Shown here piece by piece: positions 45,944-54,906 of a stretch of 64,000 nt of DNA. The notes below the pieces were generated by a model, which saw only the letters and a program-made list of their open reading frames with translations, did not search any database and was not told the origin of the DNA. Position 1 is the first letter of the stretch, and the number at the start of each line of letters is the position of its first letter. The position numbers and the translations under genes are program-made. The stretch lies in NCBI RefSeq assembly GCF_036013915.1, contig NZ_CP107899.1, positions 7,282,001 to 7,346,000 on the forward strand, written 5' to 3'. This stretch comes from Streptomyces sp. NBC_00464. GTDB lineage: Bacteria; Actinomycetota; Actinomycetes; Streptomycetales; Streptomycetaceae.

Positions 45944-47908
45944 TCAGCGTCCTGGCGGAGGTGCCGGCCACGCGACTCCGTCGACCGCCGCGCCGAGGAG
46001 GTCGCCCAGCCGATGCCAGGCGCCCGGGCCGGCGTGCGACATGGGGCTTGCTGCGAACCGCTGCCAAGCCGCGTCACTGTCGCCGAGCACCTCGGAGACG
46101 TAGGCCGCGACTGCAGGATGAGTGGTGTCATAGCGCGGGCCGCGTGCTTTGACTGCTGACCAGGCAGGCAGCAGCCGGAGCAGCTCCGGAGGGCACTCGG
46201 GCCGGGCCAGCATGATCTCGGCCCAGCTTCCGCGCAGTTCGGGACCGCCGCCCAGGCGCCTGCGCAGGTGCAGGGTGAGGTCGAGCAGAGTGTGCTGCGG
46301 GGCGGAGTGGCGGGCCAGTACGTCGTCGAAGGCCAGGGACTTTCGGTAGGAGCGGGCGGCGAAGGAGAGCAGGGCCTCCTCGACGAGCGCGTCGTTCCCC
46401 GTGTGCCGGTCCAGGTACGCGACGAGAACGGCCTCGTCGGCGTCGGCAAGCTGTCTGAACCGGATGCTTTGAGGGTCGCCGAGGGAGGCCGTGCGTCGGC
46501 CCGGCAGGGCAGGGACGGGATCCGTGACGAGCGGCATGATGGTGGCCATCAGTTTCTCGGCCCGTTGGTTCTCTTCCCACGCGGAATGGTTGGAGGGGTA
46601 GCCGTATGCGCTGGACCGGGTAGCCAGAGACCGCCTGGTGTCCTCAACTACAAGACGCGCCCTCTGCCGCGTCTCCTCCGTGACTTCGGGGAGATGGACG
46701 AGGAGTGCGTGCAACCAGCCGAGGTCGCGCACGACCCGATAGCGCGAGGCGGGTTCCGGTTCCCAGAGGTTCAGAGCAGAAAGGCAGATGGTTGCGAACC
46801 GCGTGGCGAGGGCGGCGACGAGCTCCTGGGACGCCAGCCATTCTCGGGGCCGGCCGTAACGCCGGGCCTCTCCGGGGTTGAGGAGGAACCGCCAGGTCTG
46901 ACTTCCTGCCCGCTCCACCCAGTCGACGGCGAGGCGGCAAAGAACGGTCTGGATGGACTCGGACTGCATCTCCTCGTCGAGGAATCGTTCCACGTAGTCG
47001 CGCTCGTCCTGGGACGCGGCCGCCAACGCGTCGGCGTAGCGCTCCCGAGCCTGCGTGGGCGTCAGCCCGTCCCGGCAGGACCGGGAAATTCGGGTGACGA
47101 GGACCGCACGCTCGAAGGACTCCAGGTTGTGTGCCGCGACTTCCTCCAACAAGGCTGGTTCTACGTGCCACGGTATGGATCCGAGCAGGTGCTCACGCAC
47201 CACGCGGTCGGCTGCGGGGTGCGTTGCGGACCATTCCAGCAGGCGGCGGTGATGTTCGGTCTGGACCCGTAGGACGCCGTCCCACATGCTTTCCCAGGCG
47301 TCGGATGCGGCGCGGTGACGCTCCATCCACGCGTCGACGTCTTCTTCGCCGTCAAGCTTGTCCGGCCCGAGCGGTAGGCAGTCGATGGCTGCGACGAACA
47401 CGTCCTCGTGCAGGCCGTGTTCACCAAGAACGACCTGGGCGGGCGTCGGAACCTTTAGCAGCTCGGGGGCGATGGGCAGGCGCGATGTCGACCGCCGGCG
47501 GAGCTCAGCGACGACGGCGTGGATGAGTGCTGCGCCACCCTCTCTCCGGCCAAGGGCACCGAGTCGCGGCTCAGGGCACTTCTGCAGGACCTGCGCCCTG
47601 TATGCCTCCGGGCAGGCTTGGTGCGACAGAGCGACGCGGGTCAGGTCCATGCGCTCGGACGTCGTGTGCGGGCGCGGTTCGCGACTGAGATCGCTCTCCA
47701 CTGCCATGGCCAACAGCCACTCGGGCGCGGACTTTGCGAGCGGTCCTGTAAGAAGGGACATGGCCAGGCCGTCCCGATCCGTGCCCGGGGGCGCCGCGCG
47801 AATCGCCTCGACAGCCATGCGGGTAGGCGGGGAATCGTCGGACGCCCGCGCGATGACCGTACGCAGGAAGTCGTGAGGAAGAGACAGGCGTGGTTTGGCC
47901 GCGGCCAT
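45944..47908 (-). CDS. Large helical protein of unknown function downstream of Wadjet system 2
   Basis: 654 residues from the ATG at 47908, which follows TTGGAG by about 5 nt; a TTG at 47995 would add 29 residues without a good site. The protein is almost wholly helical, with Leu/Ala/Arg-rich amphipathic segments suggesting HEAT-like repeats, and has no catalytic motif, membrane segment or signal peptide that I can recognise. It lies 142 bp after jetD on the same strand, so it may be an accessory of the second Wadjet system; the first system lacks such a gene. It could equally be an independent defence or regulatory gene. Function unknown. Confidence 0.7.
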   Translation of the reverse strand: MAAAKPRLSLPHDFLRTVIARASDDSPPTRMAVEAIRAAPPGTDRDGLAMSLLTGPLAKSAPEWLLAMAVESDLSREPRPHTTSERMDLTRVALSHQACPEAYRAQVLQKCPEPRLGALGRREGGAALIHAVVAELRRRSTSRLPIAPELLKVPTPAQVVLGEHGLHEDVFVAAIDCLPLGPDKLDGEEDVDAWMERHRAASDAWESMWDGVLRVQTEHHRRLLEWSATHPAADRVVREHLLGSIPWHVEPALLEEVAAHNLESFERAVLVTRISRSCRDGLTPTQARERYADALAAASQDERDYVERFLDEEMQSESIQTVLCRLAVDWVERAGSQTWRFLLNPGEARRYGRPREWLASQELVAALATRFATICLSALNLWEPEPASRYRVVRDLGWLHALLVHLPEVTEETRQRARLVVEDTRRSLATRSSAYGYPSNHSAWEENQRAEKLMATIMPLVTDPVPALPGRRTASLGDPQSIRFRQLADADEAVLVAYLDRHTGNDALVEEALLSFAARSYRKSLAFDDVLARHSAPQHTLLDLTLHLRRRLGGGPELRGSWAEIMLARPECPPELLRLLPAWSAVKARGPRYDTTHPAVAAYVSEVLGDSDAAWQRFAASPMSHAGPGAWHRLGDLLGAAVDGVAWPAPPPGR

Positions 47909-48050
47909 CGGACTCCAATCGTCGGCACCGACCCGCGACGTGATCCTCTGGTCAGCGCCACCCGGGCACGGTGTCGTATCAGGTGTGAGCGTCAATGATG
48001 CCGAAAGGGACTGACAGTCCAGGTGAGTTCGGCATGATGCTGACGTCGCA

Positions 48051-49331
48051 CTACACCTGGCATGACAGGTCTGCCACCAACAGATCGAGGGTGGCCTCCT
48101 CGTGGAGCGCGACGCCGAGGGCGGTCATGGCGGGGGCGAGGTCTGGGTCCCAGTCTGCGTCGACCGGCCCGCCGTCGAGAGCCAGTTGAGGGATGGCCTC
48201 GGATTGACTGCGAGCGGCCAGGCGCTCGTAGTCCGCAGTGTCCATGCGCCACGGCAGGGCTTCGTAGCGGCGGATCACCCGGTTGGCCAGCGCGATCCCC
48301 GGCCAGTCGAAGTCGCCATGGTACGCGAAGCGGCAACCCGTGGCGGCGAGGGCGTCGAGAAGCGTGAAGACCACGGTGGCGGCACTGCCGGAGGTGCACA
48401 CGATGGGCCGGACGCAGGCGGCGTCCGCCGCGGCTTCCACAACACGCGGATTCTCACAGATGTGGATGAGCGTTGCGGCGGGGAGCTGCAGCCGGAAGTC
48501 ACGGAGGTCGCGTGGTGTGACATGAACTTCGCAGTGATGGTCGGCCCGCTCCCGCAGAGCACGCTCCCGCCAGCCCTCGCCGACGGGTCGCAGCCCGTAG
48601 GTGAGCACCGTGCTGGAGACCTCGTCCGGCGTGACGGACACCAGCCGCCACAGAGCGCGTCGGCCGGCGGCGTCGTCGGGGAACTCGGTGCCATGGGCGA
48701 GGGCGACGCCGCGTTGGACGACGCGTGCGAGCCAGGTGCCGTCGTCAAGGCCGTGGGCGGAGCCGGTCGTCATGGCTGCGAGTTCTCCTCGGCCGCGCGT
48801 GCCGTTGCGTTCAGTGCCTTCGGGGCCGAGGAGAGCGGTGAGGACTTGGACCGCCTGCTGGAGTGTCCATATCGCCGCTTCAGGTGTCACTCCTCTCGGA
48901 ACACCGGTACGGCGCAGCAGGTCGTACCACTGCTGAGGCCATTCCTGGTCAGCGAGCGGGGAGGCGTCCAGTGACGAAGAAAGGGACGACCACACCCGCT
49001 CCCGCCGCGCCGCCACGTCCGCGCGGGCGGCACGGCGGTCGGTGAGTGGCGGTCCGAGTTCTTCCAGAGTCCGTCTGAGTCCGAGTCCGGCGGCTGAAGC
49101 GCGTAGCCGTGCGTCGAGCACGTCGAGCCGTATGGTCGCAGCGGCACCTGTGAGGGGTTTGCCCAGTAGGAGGGACAGATCGTTGCGTTCCTGGGCGTTC
49201 ATCGCGGTCAGCCGGAGCGAACCCGTGGCCTGTACGCCGTTGCTCTCCAGGCGTTTACGTGCTCCCTGCCACAGCCGGGCGAGTCCGGGTCCCTTCAGCC
49301 AGTCGCGCGTTGCGGCGGGCAGCCCGCTCAT
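48051..49331 (-). CDS. jetD: Wadjet nuclease JetD (DUF3323-DUF2399, Toprim), system 2
   Basis: 426 residues; the ATG overlaps the jetC stop (ATGA). Toprim nuclease motifs: LIHICENPRVVEAA with the catalytic Glu near 297, IVCTSGSAATVVF near 318 and YHGDFDWPGIALANRVI with the D-x-D pair near 347. The N-terminal DUF3323-like half includes TGSLRLTAMNAQERNDLSLLLG. It resembles the first JetD at the motifs but elsewhere is diverged, so the two systems are not a recent duplication. The active site looks intact. A 142-bp gap separates it from the unknown helical gene downstream. Confidence 0.9.
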   Translation of the reverse strand: MSGLPAATRDWLKGPGLARLWQGARKRLESNGVQATGSLRLTAMNAQERNDLSLLLGKPLTGAAATIRLDVLDARLRASAAGLGLRRTLEELGPPLTDRRAARADVAARRERVWSSLSSSLDASPLADQEWPQQWYDLLRRTGVPRGVTPEAAIWTLQQAVQVLTALLGPEGTERNGTRGRGELAAMTTGSAHGLDDGTWLARVVQRGVALAHGTEFPDDAAGRRALWRLVSVTPDEVSSTVLTYGLRPVGEGWRERALRERADHHCEVHVTPRDLRDFRLQLPAATLIHICENPRVVEAAADAACVRPIVCTSGSAATVVFTLLDALAATGCRFAYHGDFDWPGIALANRVIRRYEALPWRMDTADYERLAARSQSEAIPQLALDGGPVDADWDPDLAPAMTALGVALHEEATLDLLVADLSCQV

Positions 49332-52300
49332 ACGGACACCAGACGCCGGTGCCGACCGTTCCAGGTGTAGTGCAGGGTGGCCACCCCGCGTACGTGGGGA
49401 TCACGAAGGCACTCGTAGATGTGCAGGGACGGAACCTCGGGCCAGTTGCCCATGAGCCGCTCGCTGGTGAGGACGAAGTCGAGATCGAGGTCGACGAGGA
49501 TACGGCCCAGTCGGCCGTGGGTGGGTTCATCGACCTTGGCGAAGGCGTCGTCCAGGAGGATCAGGCGTGGTGCGTGAGGTGCCGATTCGGCGAGGCTGCT
49601 GAAGTGGGCCGCTGCTGCGGCGAAGAGCACGAGGTAGGAAAGCACGCGTTGTTCGCCCTGGCTGAGCCCCGTCCGGCCGGTCAGTTTCCTACGGCGGCCT
49701 GGGGCCGCGTCCTCGACCACGAAAGTGTGGAAGCGGAACCAGTCGCGGTAGTCCAGCGCGGTCCGCAGATGGGCGGCGTAACCGGCCGATGGGTCGGCAC
49801 GACGGGCGTCCTCGATCCGGCGATGCAGCACCTCGCGCAGCTGCTCGGTCTGCTCCCGCGTCCTGAGGCTCGACGGACTGCGCAGCAGCTCGACGGCCGC
49901 GCGTACATCCGCGTCCACATCCTCGTCCAGCTTCCACAGCAGCTCGACGCCGAGGCCGTGGGAGGTGCGCACGGTCCGCAAGGTGGCGTTGAGAGCCGCG
50001 ACCAGGTTCGCAGCGGTGATGACCTGCGCCGAGAGGTGGTCGCCTAGCTCGCCGGTCAGGAACCGCTGGAAGACCTCACGTTCGCGCTCGGTGAGCCGCC
50101 CTCGGGCCTCCGTGGCCTGAACCGCGATCCGCTCGCCCACAGCCGCGACGTCATGAGACCCGTGGTCGTCGACCAGCCGACACACTTTGATCCCGTGGCG
50201 CTCCTCCAGCTGCGCATCGAACCCACCGGCCAGTTGATCTCGAAGATCGGTGTGACGGTTGAGCAGGGTGCTGTCCGACACCTCGCCCTTCGGGCGGCCG
50301 AGGGCTTGCTCCACGGCGTCGGCGAGGGCCCGCAGCGCTCGCAGACGGCTGCGCACGTCCGCGCCGGGATCGTCCGACACGTACTCGGGCAGCGAGGACC
50401 GGTCGAGGCCGGCGCCGAGCACCACCTCCGGTCGGCCGAGAGCAGTGCGAAGAGCGCTGCCGGTGTCGATGACCGTCGTTTCCTGGTCCGCCAGGGTTCC
50501 GCGCAGGCGCTTCTCGTCCTCTTCCGCGCGCACGCGCTGGTCGTGGAGGTCGTCGCGGGCTTTCTGCGCCCCGGGCAGGGCGCGGTCGGCGTTCGCGATG
50601 CGCTGTTTGGCCTCCTGCTCGCGGGAGAGGATCTCTTCCTCGGACGATCCGATGGCCTCTTCGCGGGTACGCAGGTCCTGCTCAGCGGTGCGCAGTCCGG
50701 CGAGGTGGAGCCGGTAGCTCTCGTCCGCGGCCAGGCGATCCCCTTGGGCTCGTCCGTACCAGTCGGCATCGGCCTGGTTGGTACCGAGCCGCCCACCAGT
50801 GCCGCTGACGGCCCTGCGCAGATGCCCGATACCGCCAAGCAGGCCGGTCAGTGCGGTGCGCACACTGTCTAGGGTGGCCGGGTCGCCGGGCAGGTCGTGG
50901 GCGGTCGCAGTGGAATCCGCCTCGGTCCGTGCCGATACCGCGAGAGCGCGTGTCTCCTCGGCCAGCCGCGCCGCGCGGGTCGCCTTGGCGGTCAGGCCGC
51001 GCAGGGTCCGTTCTGCTGACTCGGTTCTGCTCCATGCGTCCGCGAGATTCCGTGCCCTGGGGAAATCCCGTTCTGCGAGCGTGAGAGCCCGACGCGTGGC
51101 ATCGGCTACGGCGAGCGCTTCGCGAACGTCGGCCAGCCGCTGTTCCGTCTGCGTGGTTCGCTCCTCCAACTCGGCGAGGATGCGACGCCGAGTCTCGGCC
51201 CGTACGGCGGCCCCAACGTACTCGGTGTCGCCCTTGTCGTAGCGACCGGTGAGTACGCCCAGACGCCAACTGCCGTCGAAAAAAACCGCATTGTGTGCGG
51301 AAGTCTCTTGTGTCGATGCGAGTGCAATGCTGGCCAGCAGACCCTCAACCTGCTCGGTTGTGATGCCGCAACCCGGTTCAGGGGCTGGGCGCAAGGCCGA
51401 GGCGAGAGTCGGTCCGTCGGACAGCACGGGACCCTGCCGGAGAAGGGTGTCCCGGATGCGTGAATCGAGCAGGACGCCGTCCGCACTCACCCACGCGTCC
51501 AGGATTCCACTCGCCTCCAGCGCCCCTTCCAGACCAGCTCGGTCGGTCGGCGCCAGCTCGTCCACGAAGTCCACGAGCCGGTAGAAAGGTGCTCCACTGC
51601 CCGGCTTCCTCGCGGCGGCACGATGGTGTGGGGCCGGCGGCTCGGGGTCGGTACGCCGCTCCCAGTCCCGCTTCTGCTCCGCCAGACGGTCGAGTTCCTC
51701 ACCGAGTCGGCCGACGTCGAGCGCCAATGTGTCCCGGCATCCGGTGAGTTCCTCGCCGTACGGCTCCAACGCGGCCTGAGCGGTCCGCCACGCATGGCTG
51801 TCGATGTCGGGCGGCAGTGTGCGGTCTACGAACGGCGCGTCAGTAGAGGTCTCGTGGCCGACAGTGGCGTGGACGGCGTCCAGCGACGGCAGGTCGGGAC
51901 CCAGTGCAGTCCGAGTGCGCACCGCCCACTCGGCGACTTGACGGGAGTAGGCGCCGCTCTCCTCGGCGACCTTCTGACGGCTGCCGTCGAGGTGGCCGAC
52001 GGCCTCTTCCGCCTCGCCCTCTAGCCGTTCGCGCTCGGCATCGGCCTGAGCTGCCGCGCCCCGGGCCTCGTCCGCCCGTGCGATGAGGCGGGTCACCTCC
52101 TGCACCATCCGGGCCCGATTTCTCGCGACCGTCTCGGCGTCCTGCAACTGGTCCTGCCAGGACCGCAGTCCTTCCTGAGCCGTGACCGTGTCCACGCGGG
52201 CCGCCGACCGGTGCCGTACGGCGCGCGTCTCCCCGTCCGGAGTCGTCAACGCGGTTTCGGTGGCCTGGGCGAGAACCGTTCGCGGCAGGGCCACCGCCTC

Positions 52301-53584
52301 GCCGAGATGGCCGGTGGGAAGTCCGGCCTTTTCCGCCTGCGTCAGCAGCTCCCGATGTTCGCTTCCCAGCTCGGCCAGTCGGCTTCCGAGGTGTTCGACG
52401 CCTTCGGCCAGTCGCTCGGCCGAGCCCTCCTCCGTATCGTGCGCGTTGCTCAAGGTCGTGAACGCAGCCGCGGCGGCGGTGTGCAGCGCCTCCACCGTGC
52501 TGCGGCGCTCCGATAGTTCGCGCAGGCTGCGGTAGGCGTGACTGGCGTGCAGGGCGGCCAGGTCGGTCCGGGCGTTCTGCTCTTCGTCGCGCAGGGTCTC
52601 CAGTCGGCCCTCCGACTCCTCCTCCTGCGTCCTCAGGTCGCTCGTCCGCTGTGCGGCGTCTCCGGCCGCCCGGCGCCGCTGTGCGAGGACGCCCAGCTCG
52701 TGGCTCACGCTCTGGGCGGAAGTGCGCAGGACCCCGGCCAGGTAGCCGCGGTAACTGGTGAGAAACGTGCGCAAGGCCGCGTCGGTGCGTTCAAGGCGGC
52801 CGAGTTCGTCCCGTACGGCGTCGAGGTCGTGGAGGTTGCGCGCTACCTTCTCGACCACGTCCTCGTCGAGCCCTGGCAGGGTCTCGCTCAGCAGGGAGAC
52901 CAGACCCCCGTGTTCGATGCGGTCGCCGACTGTCGGGCGCCGCAGCCGGTGGAGGAGCTGTGTGAGGTTGCGGTAACGCGTCGCGTCGGTGATGCCGAAC
53001 AGTTCCCGGGCCACTCGTGAGCGGTGCTGGACCGCACGGTCGGTCGTGTTGTCGGAGCCGACGATCTCCTTGAGCCGGTCGACCGGTAGCGGCTTGCCCG
53101 CCTCGACCAGATGCAGGTCCTCACCGATCCGCAGCGGGGTGACGAAGAACGTCGGCAGTGCCTTCTGCGTCGACTTCGAGGCGCGGATGGCGGCGCCGAG
53201 CGTCAGGTGGCGGTGACCGCCGTCGTCGGCTGTGCCCCGGAACTCCACCCACAGATACCCGAGACGGTTGGTCTGCTCGAACCCGTCCAGCATCAGCCAC
53301 GCGAGCGTGGTGCGGCCGGTGCCTGTCGCGTCCAGTGCCCGGGAGTCGCCGTCCAGAAGGTACGGAAGCAGCGTCTCCAGGGCCTTGGACTTGCCCGCAC
53401 CGTTCTTGCCACGCAGCAGCAGCCGTCCGTCGCCGAAGGAGAACTCCTGCTCGTCGTACTGCCAGACGTTCTGGATGCCCGCCCGGTGCAGCCGGAAGCG
53501 GGTGCCGCCGTCTCTTGTGGGGCCGACGGTTGTCGCAGCTCCGGAACGCGGCAGCGGAACGAGGCCACGCGCGTCGGTGGTCAT
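49328..53584 (-). CDS. jetC: Wadjet SMC ATPase JetC (TIGR02680), system 2
   Basis: 1418 residues from the ATG at 53582-53584, which overlaps the jetB stop. The frame stays open upstream to 55222, but that part is antisense noise of jetB and jetA and must be trimmed. Walker A RLLLRGKNGAGKSKALETL has its Lys at residue 65; long coiled-coil arms surround a hinge-like segment (GSGAPFYRLVDFVDELAPTD); the C-terminal head has GLSQGEQRVLSYLVLFAAAA (signature) and RLILLDDAFAKVDE (Walker B). The signature GLSQGEQ and Asp-Asp Walker B differ from LSGGEK and LLDEVF in the first system, showing deep divergence. Intact and of normal length. Confidence 0.92.
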   Translation of the reverse strand: MTTDARGLVPLPRSGAATTVGPTRDGGTRFRLHRAGIQNVWQYDEQEFSFGDGRLLLRGKNGAGKSKALETLLPYLLDGDSRALDATGTGRTTLAWLMLDGFEQTNRLGYLWVEFRGTADDGGHRHLTLGAAIRASKSTQKALPTFFVTPLRIGEDLHLVEAGKPLPVDRLKEIVGSDNTTDRAVQHRSRVARELFGITDATRYRNLTQLLHRLRRPTVGDRIEHGGLVSLLSETLPGLDEDVVEKVARNLHDLDAVRDELGRLERTDAALRTFLTSYRGYLAGVLRTSAQSVSHELGVLAQRRRAAGDAAQRTSDLRTQEEESEGRLETLRDEEQNARTDLAALHASHAYRSLRELSERRSTVEALHTAAAAAFTTLSNAHDTEEGSAERLAEGVEHLGSRLAELGSEHRELLTQAEKAGLPTGHLGEAVALPRTVLAQATETALTTPDGETRAVRHRSAARVDTVTAQEGLRSWQDQLQDAETVARNRARMVQEVTRLIARADEARGAAAQADAERERLEGEAEEAVGHLDGSRQKVAEESGAYSRQVAEWAVRTRTALGPDLPSLDAVHATVGHETSTDAPFVDRTLPPDIDSHAWRTAQAALEPYGEELTGCRDTLALDVGRLGEELDRLAEQKRDWERRTDPEPPAPHHRAAARKPGSGAPFYRLVDFVDELAPTDRAGLEGALEASGILDAWVSADGVLLDSRIRDTLLRQGPVLSDGPTLASALRPAPEPGCGITTEQVEGLLASIALASTQETSAHNAVFFDGSWRLGVLTGRYDKGDTEYVGAAVRAETRRRILAELEERTTQTEQRLADVREALAVADATRRALTLAERDFPRARNLADAWSRTESAERTLRGLTAKATRAARLAEETRALAVSARTEADSTATAHDLPGDPATLDSVRTALTGLLGGIGHLRRAVSGTGGRLGTNQADADWYGRAQGDRLAADESYRLHLAGLRTAEQDLRTREEAIGSSEEEILSREQEAKQRIANADRALPGAQKARDDLHDQRVRAEEDEKRLRGTLADQETTVIDTGSALRTALGRPEVVLGAGLDRSSLPEYVSDDPGADVRSRLRALRALADAVEQALGRPKGEVSDSTLLNRHTDLRDQLAGGFDAQLEERHGIKVCRLVDDHGSHDVAAVGERIAVQATEARGRLTEREREVFQRFLTGELGDHLSAQVITAANLVAALNATLRTVRTSHGLGVELLWKLDEDVDADVRAAVELLRSPSSLRTREQTEQLREVLHRRIEDARRADPSAGYAAHLRTALDYRDWFRFHTFVVEDAAPGRRRKLTGRTGLSQGEQRVLSYLVLFAAAAAHFSSLAESAPHAPRLILLDDAFAKVDEPTHGRLGRILVDLDLDFVLTSERLMGNWPEVPSLHIYECLRDPHVRGVATLHYTWNGRHRRLVSV

Positions 53585-54906
53585 AGCGGCAACTCCTCCT
53601 GAACGTCTGTGTCCTTGCCGACTGCGGTGGCCGGGCGCACCATGACTTGGGTGGCGTAGCGAGCCGCTGCAGCCAGCAGCACCCAGCCGTCGCCGCCGGG
53701 CCGTGCGCCATGGACATCGGTCACCGTGCGTCCTTCCGATGCCTCTTCGACGTACCCCTCCGGCAGTCCTTCGCCCTCGGCGCGCAGCCGGCCCGCGCGG
53801 GCCATCAGCCGCATGCGGACCAGCAGGTCCAGTACGGCCTCTCGCAGGGAGGGAAGGTCTTCCAGGTATCCGCGTTGCCAGTTGCTGCGTTGCCCGTACT
53901 CGGTGATGAGCTCGGCGAGGACCTCGTCCACCAGGCCGTCCGGGACGGCCACCCCGATGATGAGTGTCCCGCCGGTCGCCGGATGCCCCGGTTCCTGCGG
54001 CCGAAGGCGTTCCACGAGCCGTTCCGCCAGCAGCAGCGCGGCCTGTGCGACGGTCCCCGTGCCCGGCAGGTGCAGATCCGTGAGTTCTTCCTCGGGGTCC
54101 ACCAGCGCCACGCCCTCGGCACGGATCTCCATCTCCAGACCAAGGAGTTCGGAGAAAGCCTGGGCCTCCCGGCGCTGCCGGGTGCGCAGCCAGTCCCGCT
54201 CGGCGTCCGTGAGCTCGTCGAGGTGGACGACGGGTGTCTCGACGAGCATCCGGCGCACGTAGGTGCGTGGTCCGCCGAAGCCCGGGTCCGCTGCCCGCCG
54301 GACCAGGTCGGCGCCGTTCCGAGCCTGGGAGAGCGGGCCGGCGACGACCACGCGTGCCAGCTCCCGGTCTATCGTGATCAGGGCTTCGCCGCCCGCCTCC
54401 TGCGCAAGTGCGGCCACCTGGCCCTCGGTCTCGATGAGCACGCCCCAGTCGACGAGCTGGCGCAGAGCCGCGACCAGGGTCCGCTTCCCAGCCGCCCGGC
54501 CCGTTCCCTCCAGCTCGATCCCGGCGTCGGCCGAGGCGGCCCTGATGTCGGCGACCAGGTGGGACAGCAGCATCTGCTCTGGCGCAGTCACCAGCACGGA
54601 CAAGGCCAGCGCGAGGCAGGCGTACGTCTGTGGGGTGAACGGGGTGCCGGTGGAGCGCTCCAACCGATGACCCGAACCCGCCCCCAGCCCCGCCTTGAAC
54701 AGCCGGGCGTAGGAGCTGTCGACCAGCAGGCGGTAGCCAAGCACCTGCTGGAACCGTTTGCCCAGCCAGTCGGCGTGCCGGCGGATCAGCGGGAAGAGGT
54801 CGGCGTGGGGGCCGTCCGACGCGACCAGCGGGTGAGCGAGCAGCAAGCGGGCAGCGGTGCGGCGCTCGGCTGCCAGGGCTACGTCGTGAGTCGAGGGGAG
54901 GGTCAT
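53581..54906 (-). CDS. jetB: Wadjet subunit JetB (DUF2398/TIGR02678), system 2
   Basis: 441 residues, overlapping jetA and jetC by ATGA at each end. Family features: LAAERRTAARLLLAHPLV at the N-terminus, RRHADWLGKRFQQVLGYRLLVDSSYARLFK near 43-72, and TYACLALALSVL near 93. It is the predicted MukE-like winged-helix partner of JetA. The opening RLLLAHPLV and DSSYARLFK blocks can be laid over the first JetB (RLLLARPLL, EPRRGYARLAK), supporting homology with low identity. The C-terminal part ends in an acidic tail (DVQEELPL). Confidence 0.87.
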   Translation of the reverse strand: MTLPSTHDVALAAERRTAARLLLAHPLVASDGPHADLFPLIRRHADWLGKRFQQVLGYRLLVDSSYARLFKAGLGAGSGHRLERSTGTPFTPQTYACLALALSVLVTAPEQMLLSHLVADIRAASADAGIELEGTGRAAGKRTLVAALRQLVDWGVLIETEGQVAALAQEAGGEALITIDRELARVVVAGPLSQARNGADLVRRAADPGFGGPRTYVRRMLVETPVVHLDELTDAERDWLRTRQRREAQAFSELLGLEMEIRAEGVALVDPEEELTDLHLPGTGTVAQAALLLAERLVERLRPQEPGHPATGGTLIIGVAVPDGLVDEVLAELITEYGQRSNWQRGYLEDLPSLREAVLDLLVRMRLMARAGRLRAEGEGLPEGYVEEASEGRTVTDVHGARPGGDGWVLLAAAARYATQVMVRPATAVGKDTDVQEELPL

